49,157 bases of DNA, from assembly GCA_045542595.1 (NCBI GenBank), contig JAZQLI010000042.1:1-49157 (forward strand), in the 5' to 3' direction. The stretch comes from Scatosoma sp045542595 (lineage in GTDB: Bacteria; Bacillota; Clostridia; Christensenellales; Borkfalkiaceae). Under the pieces are notes generated by a model. It had not been told where the DNA came from. It was given only the letters and a program-made list of their open reading frames with translations, and ran no database searches. Below are positions 1 through 7,348 of this stretch, in pieces (position 1 is the stretch's first letter; each line of letters begins with the position of its first letter). The position numbers and the translations under genes are program-made.

Positions 1-371
1 ATAATTTCGGAGTTGGGCAAAGCGTAACGCTTACCGCGCGCGCCGCTGGAAAGCAGGAACGCGCCCATCGACGCAGCCAAACCGATACAAATTGTGGAAA
101 CGTCGCATTTGATGTAGTTCATCGTGTCGTAAATCGCCATACCAGCGGAAACCGAGCCGCCGGGAGAGTTGATATACAAGCTGATGTCTTTGGTGGAATC
201 CTTACCCTCCAAATAGATGAGCTGTGCAACGACGGTATTTGCCAACGCGTCGTTGATTTCGCCGCTTAAAAAGATAATTCTATCGTCCAGCAAACGGGAA
301 TATAAATCATAAGATCTTTCCCCCGAAGAAGTGCGTTCCACAACGTAGGGAACCAAAACGTTCTTTTCCAT
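1..371 (-). CDS. clpP: ATP-dependent Clp protease proteolytic subunit (partial, C-terminus off the left edge)
   Basis: Reverse-strand reading from ATG at 371 gives 123 residues of ClpP: MEKNVLVPYVVERTSSGERS, then SRLLDDRIIFLSGEI, the INSPGGSV oxyanion loop and GLAASMGAFLL with the nucleophilic serine. ClpP is the serine peptidase barrel that degrades cytoplasmic proteins unfolded by ClpX, ClpA or ClpC. The His and Asp of the triad would lie beyond the window edge. The gene follows tig in the same direction after 116 bp, the usual tig-clpP(-clpX) order. AAGGA lies about 12 nt before the ATG. No frame disruption is seen in the visible part. Confidence 0.96.
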   Translation of the reverse strand, partial: MEKNVLVPYVVERTSSGERSYDLYSRLLDDRIIFLSGEINDALANTVVAQLIYLEGKDSTKDISLYINSPGGSVSAGMAIYDTMNYIKCDVSTICIGLAASMGAFLLSSGARGKRYALPNSEI

Positions 372-408
372 TTTTAATAATCGTCCTTATGTTGGATTAG
401 GAATTTGC

Positions 409-433
409 GACGCGCCCAAAAATCGGGCGCGTC
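409..433 (-). other. GC-rich hairpin between tig and clpP
   Basis: The 116-bp gap between tig and clpP holds a perfect 9-bp stem, GACGCGCCC with GGGCGCGTC around a 7-nt loop. No T-run follows it on the reverse strand, so a simple intrinsic terminator is unlikely. It may be a processing or partial-attenuation structure that sets the tig to clpP ratio. That role is inference. Confidence 0.4.
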
Positions 434-487
434 GGTATAAACAGGTTTGCAAAAATTCGCAATAAAAGCAGTTTTACTTTTCGGCGA

Positions 488-1786
488 TTAGTCTTCCAAG
501 TACATTTCGTTGTTTGCTTTCAAGAAGTCGAAAAGCTTGGTGATAACGATATCGCTGCTGATATAGTCGAATTGACGGGGATCCATATTCTTCTTGTATT
601 CTTCCACGTCTTTTTCTACCGATTTCGCTTGCTCGGCAACCTTTTCGTCTACTTCCGCTTCAGTTGCTTCGATATTTTCTTCCTTGATAAGTTGCGAAAT
701 GATAAGTTGATGCAAAACGTTCTTCTTTGCAGACTCTTCATAGTTCTTTCTAAAGTCTGCCATCGTCGTCTTTAAGAAGTCGAGATAGTCTTGCAATTTC
801 AAGCCTTGATACATAAGTTGATATTCGAATTTTTGCACAAGCGAATCAATTTCTCTATCAATCATAGCTTGGGGAATTTCCACTTCGGTATTTGCGGCAA
901 TCGCTTCCAAAATGCTGTTTTCGGTTGCGTCGTTTGCGCGCTTATCCGCTTGCTTTTGCAATCTTTCTTTCGTCTTTGCTTTGTACGCTTCTACGCTTTC
1001 GCTACCCGTTGCGTCTTTGATGAATTCGTCGTTGAGCTCGGGAAGTTCTTTGCCTTGAATACTATTAAGCGTAACGGCAAATACTGCGGGCTTGCCTTTC
1101 AAAGCTTCCGCTTGGTAGTTTTCGGGGAACGTAACGTTTACGTCCTTTTTATCGCCGATATTCATACCCACTACTTGGTCTTCAAAACCGGGAATAAATT
1201 GACCGCTGCCAAGCGTCAAATCAAAGCCTTCCGCTTCGCCGCCGTCGAACTTCACTCCGTCAACCGTGCCAACGAAGTCGATATTTACGATATCGCCGTT
1301 TTGTGCCGCTCTGTCTTTCACTTCCACTTTACGAGCGTTTCTATCGAGCAAGCGGTTGAGTTCTGCGTCTACTTCTTCGTCTTTTACAGTATACGCATAT
1401 TCCTTGATTTTAATACCCTTATAGGACGAGATTTTCACTTCGGGTTTTACGGGCACAACGGCAACGAGCGTAACGCCGTCGTCGGAGAGTGCTTCCACCG
1501 AAACGTCGGGGTCGCCGACAACGGTGAATTTCTTTTCGTTCTTTTCAATAACCTTACCGTAGTTTTCCGAGAAGAGAAGGTTGAGCGCGTCTTCATAGAA
1601 AACGCCTTTACCGTATGCGTGTTCGATAACGTTTTTAGGCGCTTTACCTTTACGGAAACCGTTTACGGCAAATTTATTTCTCGTTTTAAGATACGCTTTG
1701 CTTTGCGCTTCTTTCCATTCTTCGCCGTCAAACTTAAGGGTGATTTTTACGGTGCTTTTTTCAGCCGCTTTGGTAGTGTGTTTCAT
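488..1786 (-). CDS. tig: Trigger factor, ribosome-bound chaperone and peptidyl-prolyl isomerase
   Basis: 432-residue trigger factor. The ribosome-docking signature GFRKGKAPKNVI lies near residues 38-49. It is followed by an FKBP-type PPIase domain (GDIVNIDFVGTVDG, then GSGQFIPGFEDQVVGM) and a long helical C-terminal chaperone domain. It binds L23 at the tunnel exit and shields nascent chains. The frame is open further upstream, but ATG at 1786 is chosen because the conserved N-terminal domain begins there and GGAG lies 11 nt before it; the upstream stretch is not trigger-factor-like. It is co-directional with clpP and divergent from rqcH. Confidence 0.96.
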   Translation of the reverse strand: MKHTTKAAEKSTVKITLKFDGEEWKEAQSKAYLKTRNKFAVNGFRKGKAPKNVIEHAYGKGVFYEDALNLLFSENYGKVIEKNEKKFTVVGDPDVSVEALSDDGVTLVAVVPVKPEVKISSYKGIKIKEYAYTVKDEEVDAELNRLLDRNARKVEVKDRAAQNGDIVNIDFVGTVDGVKFDGGEAEGFDLTLGSGQFIPGFEDQVVGMNIGDKKDVNVTFPENYQAEALKGKPAVFAVTLNSIQGKELPELNDEFIKDATGSESVEAYKAKTKERLQKQADKRANDATENSILEAIAANTEVEIPQAMIDREIDSLVQKFEYQLMYQGLKLQDYLDFLKTTMADFRKNYEESAKKNVLHQLIISQLIKEENIEATEAEVDEKVAEQAKSVEKDVEEYKKNMDPRQFDYISSDIVITKLFDFLKANNEMYLED

Positions 1787-1912
1787 AATTTGCTTTTCTC
1801 CTGCATCTATGTTGTTTATTGTTTTTTCTATAAAAACGGACGGTTTATCCGTTCGCTCCATACATTTTACCACATTTGTCAAAGAAAATAAAGCGTTTTT
1901 TAGTCGTTTTTA

Positions 1913-1941
1913 TTTACAATTTGCGAAATTTACGCTATAAT
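1913..1941 (+). promoter_or_regulatory. Sigma-A promoter of rqcH
   Basis: TTTACA (1913-1918), a 17-nt spacer and TATAAT (1936-1941). Transcription would begin near 1948, giving a 5' leader of about 24 nt with an AGGGGG ribosome site before the ATG at 1972. Confidence 0.8.
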
Positions 1942-1971
1942 TTAAGAAAACGACATTCAAAGGGGGCAAAA

Positions 1972-3672
1972 ATGCCGCAGGACGCCTTTCATATCAAACG
2001 ACTCGCTCAAGAACTACACGCATTTCTTCGCGGTGGAAAAATCAACCGCATTTCGCAAGTGAATAAGGACGAGTTAACGTTTATTATATACACTGGAAAA
2101 ACGACGGTGAAACTGATTGTCAGCGCAAACGCGACGGGGGCAAGAGTTTGCCTCGCCGCCACCGAGAAAGAACCGGCGGCGGTTGCGCCTAATTTTTGTA
2201 TGCTCCTTCGTAAGCATTTGCAAAACGCGGAAATTTTGGAAATCAGTCAAGTGGAACAGGAACGCATTATCGCGCTCACTTTACATTGCACGGGCGATTT
2301 TTCGTCCTGCAACAGAGTGCTGTATTGCGAGTTGATGGGGAAATACTCCAACGTCATATTAACGGAAAACGGCGTTATTTTAGGCGCTTTAAAAACGACG
2401 GCGCTTTTGGACGAAAGCCACCGCGTATTGCTTTCGGGGGCGCGGTATTTACCCCCTGCGCCGCAGGATAAATTATCCCCTTTGGACGGGGCAGGTATGC
2501 GTTCACGGTTTGAAAACTTTGAAAATATACACGCGGACGGGTACGATAACGAAACGCTTGCACGCTTTATTTTCGATAACGTTGCAGGCTTTGCGCTTGC
2601 CACGGCAAGGGAACTTGCCCGTCGGTATCTATCCGCGCAAAAACCCGAGCCTTTGGAAACGTTTATCCCGCGCTTTTTTACCGACGAACCGTGCAATCCG
2701 CACCTGCAGTACGAAAACGGAAAACCCGTCGATTATTTTGCCTTTTTAGTAGAAAACGGTAAAGAAATGCCTTCCCTTTGTAAGGCGGAAGACGAATTTT
2801 ATTATTACCGCGAAAGCAAGAAAGATTTTGAAGATAAAAAACGGCGTTTGGAAAGCGCCGTGCGCACGTTAAAAAAGAAAACGGCAAAACGCCTGCAAGA
2901 CGTAACCGAGCGTTTGACGGACGCCGAACGCGCGGAAGAAAACCGTATCAGGGGCGAACTTTTAACGGCGAATTTATACGCCGTACAAAAGGGCGATAAA
3001 TACGTGGAAGTGCAAAACTGGTACGACGAAAAGGGCGGTACGATAAAAATAACGTTAGACGAAACGTTATCGCCGTCGAAAAACGCGCAACGGTATTTCA
3101 AAACGTACAATAAGCAAAAACGCGCCAAAGAAATTCTTACACCGATGCGCGCGCAAGAAGAAACGGAACTTTCCTATATAGAGAGTATTTTCACGGCGAT
3201 AGCCCTTGCGGAAACGCAAGACGATTTAACGGAGATTCAAACCGAACTTATCGCGCTTGGCGCAATGAAAACGCCGCAAAGCAAGCCTATGAAAAAGGGC
3301 GCAAAAGCGCAAGCGGAAATTCCTTTTAGAGAGTATACGCACGCAGGATTGCGTATTTTGGCGGGTCGGAACAACGTGCAAAACGATAGACTGCTTCGTT
3401 TGGCTTCGGCGGAAGATATTTGGTTGCATACGCAAAAATACCATTCGTCCCACGTAATTATCGTTACGGACGGCAAGCAGGTGCAAGACGAAACGCTGCT
3501 TTTCGCAGCGGAAATATGCGCGTATTATTCCGACGGGCAAAACGGGGATAAAATTCCCGTGGACTATTGCAAGCGCAAATACGTGAAAAAACCGAGTAAA
3601 AGCAAAGCGGGATTTGTGGTGTATACCGATTATAAAACGCTGCTTGTAACCCCCAACGCGCATAAAAAGTAA
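1972..3672 (+). CDS. rqcH: RqcH / NFACT family ribosome quality control protein (FbpA-like)
   Basis: 566 residues, the usual length for bacterial RqcH (Rqc2/NEMF homologue, once called fibronectin-binding protein FbpA). It begins MPQDAFHIKRLAQEL, a typical NFACT-N start. A central coiled coil (about residues 280-330) follows, and the C-terminal NFACT-R (DUF814) domain includes AEDIWLHTQKYHSSHVII and the KPSKSKAGFVVY strand. The family binds obstructed 50S-peptidyl-tRNA and recruits tRNA-Ala to add C-terminal alanine tails for ClpXP, which fits a neighbour of clpP. ATG at 1972 is chosen for the AGGGGG site and the family start; codons upstream lie in the promoter. A copy of the dispersed 19-nt motif occurs at 2488-2505. 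Confidence 0.94.
   Translation: MPQDAFHIKRLAQELHAFLRGGKINRISQVNKDELTFIIYTGKTTVKLIVSANATGARVCLAATEKEPAAVAPNFCMLLRKHLQNAEILEISQVEQERIIALTLHCTGDFSSCNRVLYCELMGKYSNVILTENGVILGALKTTALLDESHRVLLSGARYLPPAPQDKLSPLDGAGMRSRFENFENIHADGYDNETLARFIFDNVAGFALATARELARRYLSAQKPEPLETFIPRFFTDEPCNPHLQYENGKPVDYFAFLVENGKEMPSLCKAEDEFYYYRESKKDFEDKKRRLESAVRTLKKKTAKRLQDVTERLTDAERAEENRIRGELLTANLYAVQKGDKYVEVQNWYDEKGGTIKITLDETLSPSKNAQRYFKTYNKQKRAKEILTPMRAQEETELSYIESIFTAIALAETQDDLTEIQTELIALGAMKTPQSKPMKKGAKAQAEIPFREYTHAGLRILAGRNNVQNDRLLRLASAEDIWLHTQKYHSSHVIIVTDGKQVQDETLLFAAEICAYYSDGQNGDKIPVDYCKRKYVKKPSKSKAGFVVYTDYKTLLVTPNAHKK
2488..2505 (+). repeat. Dispersed GGGGCAGGTAYGSRTTSAA motif, copy A
   Basis: GGGGCAGGTATGCGTTCA inside rqcH, on the coding strand. 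It matches 18 of 19 positions of the consensus shared with 7166, 8084, 29715, 46348 and 48260. Here it encodes Gly-Ala-Gly-Met-Arg-Ser. Confidence 0.75.
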
Positions 3673-3679
3673 AAAATAA

Positions 3680-3709
3680 AAACCCGACTGCTTACACACA
3701 GTCGGGTTT
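3680..3709. terminator. Bidirectional intrinsic terminator between rqcH and rpmA
   Basis: An 11-bp stem, AAACCCGACTG (3680-3690) with CAGTCGGGTTT (3699-3709), sits between convergent genes. The reverse strand reads into a long T-run, so it serves rpmA best. The forward T-tract is short. Confidence 0.85.
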
Positions 3710-3721
3710 GCATTTGTTAGG

Positions 3722-4006
3722 TTATTGTGCGTTTGCTACGGGATAAACGCTTGCCTTTTTCTTGTCTTTGCCCATTCTTTCATACCGAACGACGCCGTCA
3801 ACAAGCGCGAAAAGGGTGTCGTCTTTACCGATACCTACGTTTGCGCCGGGATGGATTTTCGTACCACGTTGACGAACGAGAATGTTACCTGCGAGCACTG
3901 CTTGACCGTCGCTGCGCTTCGTGCCAAGTCTTTTCGCTTCGCTGTCTCTACCGTTGTGGGAAGAGCCGGTACCTTTTTTATGAGCGAATAAACTGATAAA
4001 AATCAT
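3722..4006 (-). CDS. rpmA: 50S ribosomal protein L27 (precursor with Prp-type N-terminal extension)
   Basis: 94 residues ending in VYPVANAQ, with the L27 core AHKKGTGSSHNGRDSEAKRLG and GNILVRQRGTKIHPGANVGIG. L27 reaches the peptidyl-transferase centre and contacts tRNA. The first residues, MIFISLF before AHKKG, match the Firmicutes extension (typically ending FFA-SKKG) that the cysteine protease Prp removes before the 50S becomes active. The mature protein should start at Ala8. It lies 57 bp after rplU in the same transcript; the prp gene usually found between them is absent here. Confidence 0.97.
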   Translation of the reverse strand: MIFISLFAHKKGTGSSHNGRDSEAKRLGTKRSDGQAVLAGNILVRQRGTKIHPGANVGIGKDDTLFALVDGVVRYERMGKDKKKASVYPVANAQ

Positions 4007-4063
4007 TTTTATTTCTCCTTGTATTCAAAATTTTGTGTGTTTCTAATTAGAAACCGTTGCCGA

Positions 4064-4369
4064 TTACAGTTCGATTTTTTCAACTTTTACGGCAGTGAAG
4101 GGTTGTCTATGGCCCTGCTTCTTACGTTCGTTCTTCTTCGCTTTATACTTGAAGACGATAATCTTTTTAGCTTTGTCTTGCTTAACGACGGTTGCGGTAA
4201 CCTTTGCGGAAGCTACGTCAGCGCCCGTTTTAATACCGTTTTCGTCAGCAACCATAAGCACTTTGAAAGATACGGTGTCGCCTTCGTTCGCCGCGAGTTT
4301 TTCTACGCGTACAACGTCGCCTTCCGCCACTTTGTATTGCTTGTTGCCGTTATCGATAATAGCGTACAT
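4064..4369 (-). CDS. rplU: 50S ribosomal protein L21
   Basis: 101 residues starting MYAIIDNGNKQYKVAEGDVVRVEKL, the standard L21 N-terminus, and ending with the RQPFTAVKVEKIEL strand that binds 23S rRNA. A strong AGGAGG lies 11-16 nt before the ATG. It is the first gene of an rplU-rpmA transcript that begins at the promoter at 4511-4540 and carries a leader of about 135 nt. Confidence 0.97.
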   Translation of the reverse strand: MYAIIDNGNKQYKVAEGDVVRVEKLAANEGDTVSFKVLMVADENGIKTGADVASAKVTATVVKQDKAKKIIVFKYKAKKNERKKQGHRQPFTAVKVEKIEL

Positions 4370-4504
4370 AAGTTTTTTTTACCTCCTCTTTCCAGTCTCG
4401 AAGAAATGCCAAGGCGCGCTTGATTTTAGGGATTTTTCAAAAGGGAATACCTTTTCTTTTCCCGAAAAACAGGCGACTTAAAAAAGCCCGTTTCTATCGG
4501 CTCG
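4370..4504 (-). ncRNA. Probable L21-type ribosomal protein leader RNA
   Basis: About 135 nt separate the predicted start of transcription from rplU. Early in the leader, AGCC...GGCT forms a short stem followed by six T, which resembles an attenuator. Firmicutes often carry an autoregulatory L21 leader here. Covariance to the known family cannot be tested by eye, so the assignment rests on position and terminator-like structure. Confidence 0.45.
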
Positions 4505-4510
4505 GGTACT

Positions 4511-4540
4511 ACTATACCACATTTTTTTACATTCCGTCAA
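4511..4540 (-). promoter_or_regulatory. Sigma-A promoter of rplU-rpmA
   Basis: On the reverse strand: TTGACG (4540-4535), an 18-nt spacer and TATAGT (4516-4511). It is divergent from the promoter at 4557-4586. Confidence 0.8.
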
Positions 4541-4556
4541 GCATTTTTGCGCGTTT

Positions 4557-4586
4557 TTGCAATTTTTTCGTTAAAATAAGTATATT
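4557..4586 (+). promoter_or_regulatory. Putative sigma-A promoter of the 4628 gene
   Basis: TTGCAA (4557-4562), an 18-nt spacer and TATATT (4581-4586), about 35 nt before the ribosome site of the next gene. Confidence 0.55.
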
Positions 4587-4627
4587 TTTTATACTCGGCA
4601 AACAAACTGTGGAAAAGGAGAATGATT

Positions 4628-5080
4628 ATGGAAAATACCGATTATAAAAAATCCGAAGAAATTCTTGCGGAAATTTACCGTAACGCACAGCTTGCTTTGC
4701 AGTCCATTTCGGACATTATGCCGCAGGTAGACGACGAAGAAGTGAAAAACGAACTCGTTTATCAACACGAAGCGTACGAACAGTTTTCGGCGAAAGCGGC
4801 AATGCTTGCAAAGGATAGAAATATCGAACTCAAAGAGCCGAATCCCTTTAAAAAGGCAATGATGTGGGGCTCGATTAAGATGAACACGCTTACCGATAAT
4901 TCTCGTGCGCATATTGCGGATATGATGATTCAAGGCACGGTAATGGGGATAACGTCTTTGCGGACTTCCGCTTCCGAAGCGTCGACTACGGCAAATGAAA
5001 CGGACGAGATTATCACTCTTTTAAACGAAATGATTGAACGGGAAGAAATCTTTGAAAAACGCTGGAAAAAATATTTATAA
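4628..5080 (+). CDS. Hypothetical helical protein, 150 aa
   Basis: Not recognised by name. The protein is soluble, mostly helical and acidic, without a signal peptide or membrane segment: MENTDYKKSEEILAEIYRNAQLALQSISDIM, a central KKAMMWGSIKMNTL segment and a charged C-terminus ERWKKYL-like (EKRWKKYL). The helix pattern and scattered Glu/His suggest a four-helix bundle of the DUF2383/ferritin-like kind, which is inference. Two ATGs are in frame; the second (4628) is chosen because AGGAG lies 7 nt before it and only 1 nt before the first (4622). It has its own promoter and a strong terminator, so it is a single-gene unit. Confidence 0.75.
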   Translation: MENTDYKKSEEILAEIYRNAQLALQSISDIMPQVDDEEVKNELVYQHEAYEQFSAKAAMLAKDRNIELKEPNPFKKAMMWGSIKMNTLTDNSRAHIADMMIQGTVMGITSLRTSASEASTTANETDEIITLLNEMIEREEIFEKRWKKYL

Positions 5081-5092
5081 AGCACGTACAAA

Positions 5093-5114
5093 ACCCACGC
5101 CAAGCGGCGTGGGT
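5093..5114. terminator. Bidirectional terminator hairpin
   Basis: A perfect 9-bp stem, ACCCACGCC (5093-5101) with GGCGTGGGT (5106-5114), loop AAGC, lies between convergent genes. T-rich sequence follows on the forward strand. Confidence 0.8.
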
Positions 5115-5125
5115 ATACGTTTGTT

Positions 5126-5878
5126 TTAAAGCATTTGTAACAGCCAAAAAAGTCCTTGTAAAAATACCAAGTGCGCAGGGTAGAAAACGTAGAAAAAGTA
5201 TTTCGTATTCGCCTTGCCTTTCTCTCCGTTATACAGCATCAAAACGGGCAGGGAAAGGAGAGCGAAAAAGGGCGAGCCGGCAGGGTAATAGGAAAAGCAC
5301 AACAAAAGCAATCCCACGCCCATACACGCAATACGCGCAGGCAAACAGTCCCACTTTTTCAAAGCATTTGGAACGTTTTCTATGCCACGGAAATCGAGTA
5401 TGCTAGCAAACACGGGCAGCATACAGCCCCAAAACCCGTAATCTACTTCCAAAACGCTACATACGCGCCATACCAAAAGGACGGTAACGGCGAGTACTGA
5501 GCCCGACAATACTTTTTCTTTGAACAAGCCGTTTTCAAACAGACTTTTTTTAAAATTTTGCAAGGCGTATATCGTCAAAACGGACAGGGAAAAGGTTACC
5601 AAAATACACATATACAAGCTATGCATTGCCACGTAATACACAATTTGACAAAGTAGTGCCAAACCGAACATTAGGGCAAAATGTTTGGTCTTGTTTTTGG
5701 TATAGCGGCAGCCTTCGGAAACGGCAAAGGCAAACAGGGGCATAGAAACGCGCCCGATATACCTAAAAATAGCCGTTTGGGGGAAGAATAACAAGCCTAC
5801 ATGGTCGATAACCATAATTGCCGCGGCGAGAAATTTAATTGCGTTTGCGTTGAGTACGCGTACGTTTTTCATATGCAT
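5126..5878 (-). CDS. TraX family integral membrane protein
   Basis: 250 residues with about seven hydrophobic segments. The TraX pattern is clear: NAIKFLAAAIMVIDHVGLLFFP at the start, RYIGRVSMPLFAFAVSEGCRYTKN with the conserved Arg/Glu, and the C-terminal TKYFFYVFYPAHLVFL. TraX acetylates F pilin in plasmids; chromosomal Clostridia homologues are thought to be acyltransferases of unknown substrate, and nothing conjugative is nearby. The ATG overlaps the stop of the upstream gene by one base (TAATG) and lacks a good ribosome site, which implies translational coupling. An alternative ATG lies two codons downstream. Confidence 0.85.
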   Translation of the reverse strand: MHMKNVRVLNANAIKFLAAAIMVIDHVGLLFFPQTAIFRYIGRVSMPLFAFAVSEGCRYTKNKTKHFALMFGLALLCQIVYYVAMHSLYMCILVTFSLSVLTIYALQNFKKSLFENGLFKEKVLSGSVLAVTVLLVWRVCSVLEVDYGFWGCMLPVFASILDFRGIENVPNALKKWDCLPARIACMGVGLLLLCFSYYPAGSPFFALLSLPVLMLYNGEKGKANTKYFFYVFYPAHLVFLQGLFWLLQML

Positions 5879-6603
5879 TATTTTTGCTTTTTCGCCGCCT
5901 TTTCTTCTTGTTTTTTACGTTTTTCCGCTTCTTTTTGTTCTTTTAATTTTTGCTTGCGCTCTTTTTCTTCCGCTTTTTTGATGGCGGCGGCTTCACGCGT
6001 TTTTACCATTGTTTTTTCTAAAACCGTGCGCTGTTTTATACGCTCTTTCGTGGGTTCGGGTTCGGGCTCTACTTCCTGCCCCGTCATCTTTTTAAAGAAA
6101 TTCCCTACCGATTTCACGGGCTTTAAAATGTTTTGTAAATCCGTTTCGATACCTGCCGTTACTAAAGACACGTACGAATTGATAACGTGTACCACGATAT
6201 CGAATACAATTTGCAATACCCAGCCGATAATCATTAAGGCGGTAAGCAAAGCGTTTACGGGCGTTACGTTGTTCCCCAGCAGGAAAAAGCCGTATACTGA
6301 AATTCCCAACGTGCCCGTTTTGATAATCCGTTTGCCGTGTTTGACAAACGTTTTTACTTTTTGGCGCAAGCGGTTGTTTTTATCGTAGTCGAATCTACCG
6401 CGCGTGATAATCAAAAAGAAGATGAAAAATCCGCCCGTTAAAACCAGCAGGGGTATATTCGCCCATAAATATCCGTTGCCGACGGCAATGGAATAGATAA
6501 GATAAATAATGGTAAACAGGCTGGAAACCACTTCGATAAAATACAACAGGCGCTTTAAATCGTTTAAAATTTTATTAAACGCCGCTTTTGTGTAATCTAA
6601 CAT
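5878..6603 (-). CDS. Hypothetical membrane protein with charged C-terminal tail
   Basis: 241 residues, family not recognised. Four hydrophobic segments fall at about 18-42, 48-66, 94-112 and 117-140, followed by a cytoplasmic half rich in Lys, Glu and Pro (EPEPEPTKERIKQR) and a long Lys/Glu/Ala coiled-coil-like tail ending KAAKKQK. AGGAG precedes the ATG. It is the first gene of a two-gene unit with the TraX-like protein and is driven by a full-consensus promoter (6632-6660). Function is unknown; the arrangement suggests a scaffold or partner for the TraX-like enzyme, which is inference. Confidence 0.75.
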   Translation of the reverse strand: MLDYTKAAFNKILNDLKRLLYFIEVVSSLFTIIYLIYSIAVGNGYLWANIPLLVLTGGFFIFFLIITRGRFDYDKNNRLRQKVKTFVKHGKRIIKTGTLGISVYGFFLLGNNVTPVNALLTALMIIGWVLQIVFDIVVHVINSYVSLVTAGIETDLQNILKPVKSVGNFFKKMTGQEVEPEPEPTKERIKQRTVLEKTMVKTREAAAIKKAEEKERKQKLKEQKEAEKRKKQEEKAAKKQK

Positions 6604-6631
6604 AATAAACTCCTAAAATAAAGTTGTCTAT

Positions 6632-6660
6632 ATTATAAACGTTTTAGAAAGGTTTGTCAA
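6632..6660 (-). promoter_or_regulatory. Full-consensus sigma-A promoter (leftward)
   Basis: TTGACA (6660-6655), a 17-nt spacer and TATAAT (6637-6632) on the reverse strand. It is back to back with an equally perfect rightward promoter 13 bp away. Confidence 0.9.
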
Positions 6661-6673
6661 GCCGTTAAAAGAA

Positions 6674-6702
6674 TTGACAAACGCTTGCGCGCGCGTTATA
6701 AT
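6674..6702 (+). promoter_or_regulatory. Full-consensus sigma-A promoter of queH
   Basis: TTGACA (6674-6679), a 17-nt spacer and TATAAT (6697-6702). Transcription should begin near 6709, which is the A of the first in-frame ATG of queH. Confidence 0.9.
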
Positions 6703-6708
6703 AAAAGT

Positions 6709-7299
6709 ATGCAAAAGCGGAATTATGACAAGGAAATGCAAATGCAAATATCCACGGTGCAAAAGGGAACGCCCCTTTTATTGCACAGTTGTTGCGCGCC
6801 CTGTAGTACGGCTTGCTTAGAGCGGTTGAAAGACGTGTTCGATATTACCGTGCTCTATTATAACCCCAACATTGACTAACGCGAAGAATACGAAAAACGC
6901 AAAGCGGAGCAAATTCGTCTATTGGCGCAAACGGGCTGGGCGAAATTTCTCGATTGCGACCACGACGCGGCGGCTTTTGCGCAAATGGCGCAGGGGCTGG
7001 AAAACGAACCGGAACGCGGCAAGCGGTGCTATGCGTGTTATGCACTCCGCTTGGAAAAGACGGCGCTTTTGGCAAAGGAGAACGGGTTTTCTTGGTTTGC
7101 TACAACGCTTACCTTAAGTCCGTATAAAAATGCGGAATGGTTGAACGAAATAGGTGAAAAGGTAGGGGGCAGGTACGGGTTGAATTATCTTTTTACCGAT
7201 TTCAAAAAGCAGGGCGGCTATTACCGTTCGGTAGAGCTTTCTAAGCAGTACGGCTTATATCGGCAAGATTTTTGCGGTTGTAAATATTCCAAAAGATAA
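6709..7299 (+). pseudogene. queH: Epoxyqueuosine reductase QueH, interrupted by an in-frame TAA
   Basis: QueH reduces epoxyqueuosine to queuosine in tRNA. Family marks are intact on both sides of the break: NYDKEM, LLLHSCCAPCST, LYYNPNID, then EEYEKRKAEQIRLL, RCYACYALRLE, and the C-terminal FCGCKYSKR. A TAA at 6877-6879 stands where the family has the conserved Pro of YNPNIxPxEEY, and the reading frame is the same before and after it. The cause may be a nonsense mutation, assembly error, readthrough or suppression. Start is uncertain: ATG 6709 matches the family N-terminus but would be leaderless, while ATG 6742 has AGGA 7 nt before it. A motif copy lies at 7166-7184. Confidence 0.88.
7166..7184 (+). 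repeat. Dispersed 19-nt motif, copy E
   Basis: GGGGCAGGTACGGGTTGAA, one mismatch from copy B, on the coding strand of queH. The reading frame differs from the copies in rqcH and ypeB, so protein conservation does not explain the similarity. Confidence 0.65.
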
Positions 7300-7305
7300 T
7301 AAAAC

Positions 7306-7332
7306 ACGCTCCGCTTTTTTCAAGCGGAGCGT
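7306..7332. terminator. Bidirectional terminator between queH and the P-II operon
   Basis: An 11-bp perfect stem, ACGCTCCGCTT with AAGCGGAGCGT, loop TTTTC, followed by a T-rich tract on the forward strand. It separates convergent genes. Confidence 0.85.
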
Positions 7333-7348
7333 ATATTTTTTATAGAAA

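Noticed and set aside
791..1891. Long forward open frame opposite tig
   Set aside because: It is the complement of a clear trigger factor gene, rich in Phe, Arg and Cys, with no family pattern or ribosome site.
1876..1971. Upstream start for rqcH
   Set aside because: These codons overlap the -10 box and transcription start, so they would not be transcribed from the predicted promoter.
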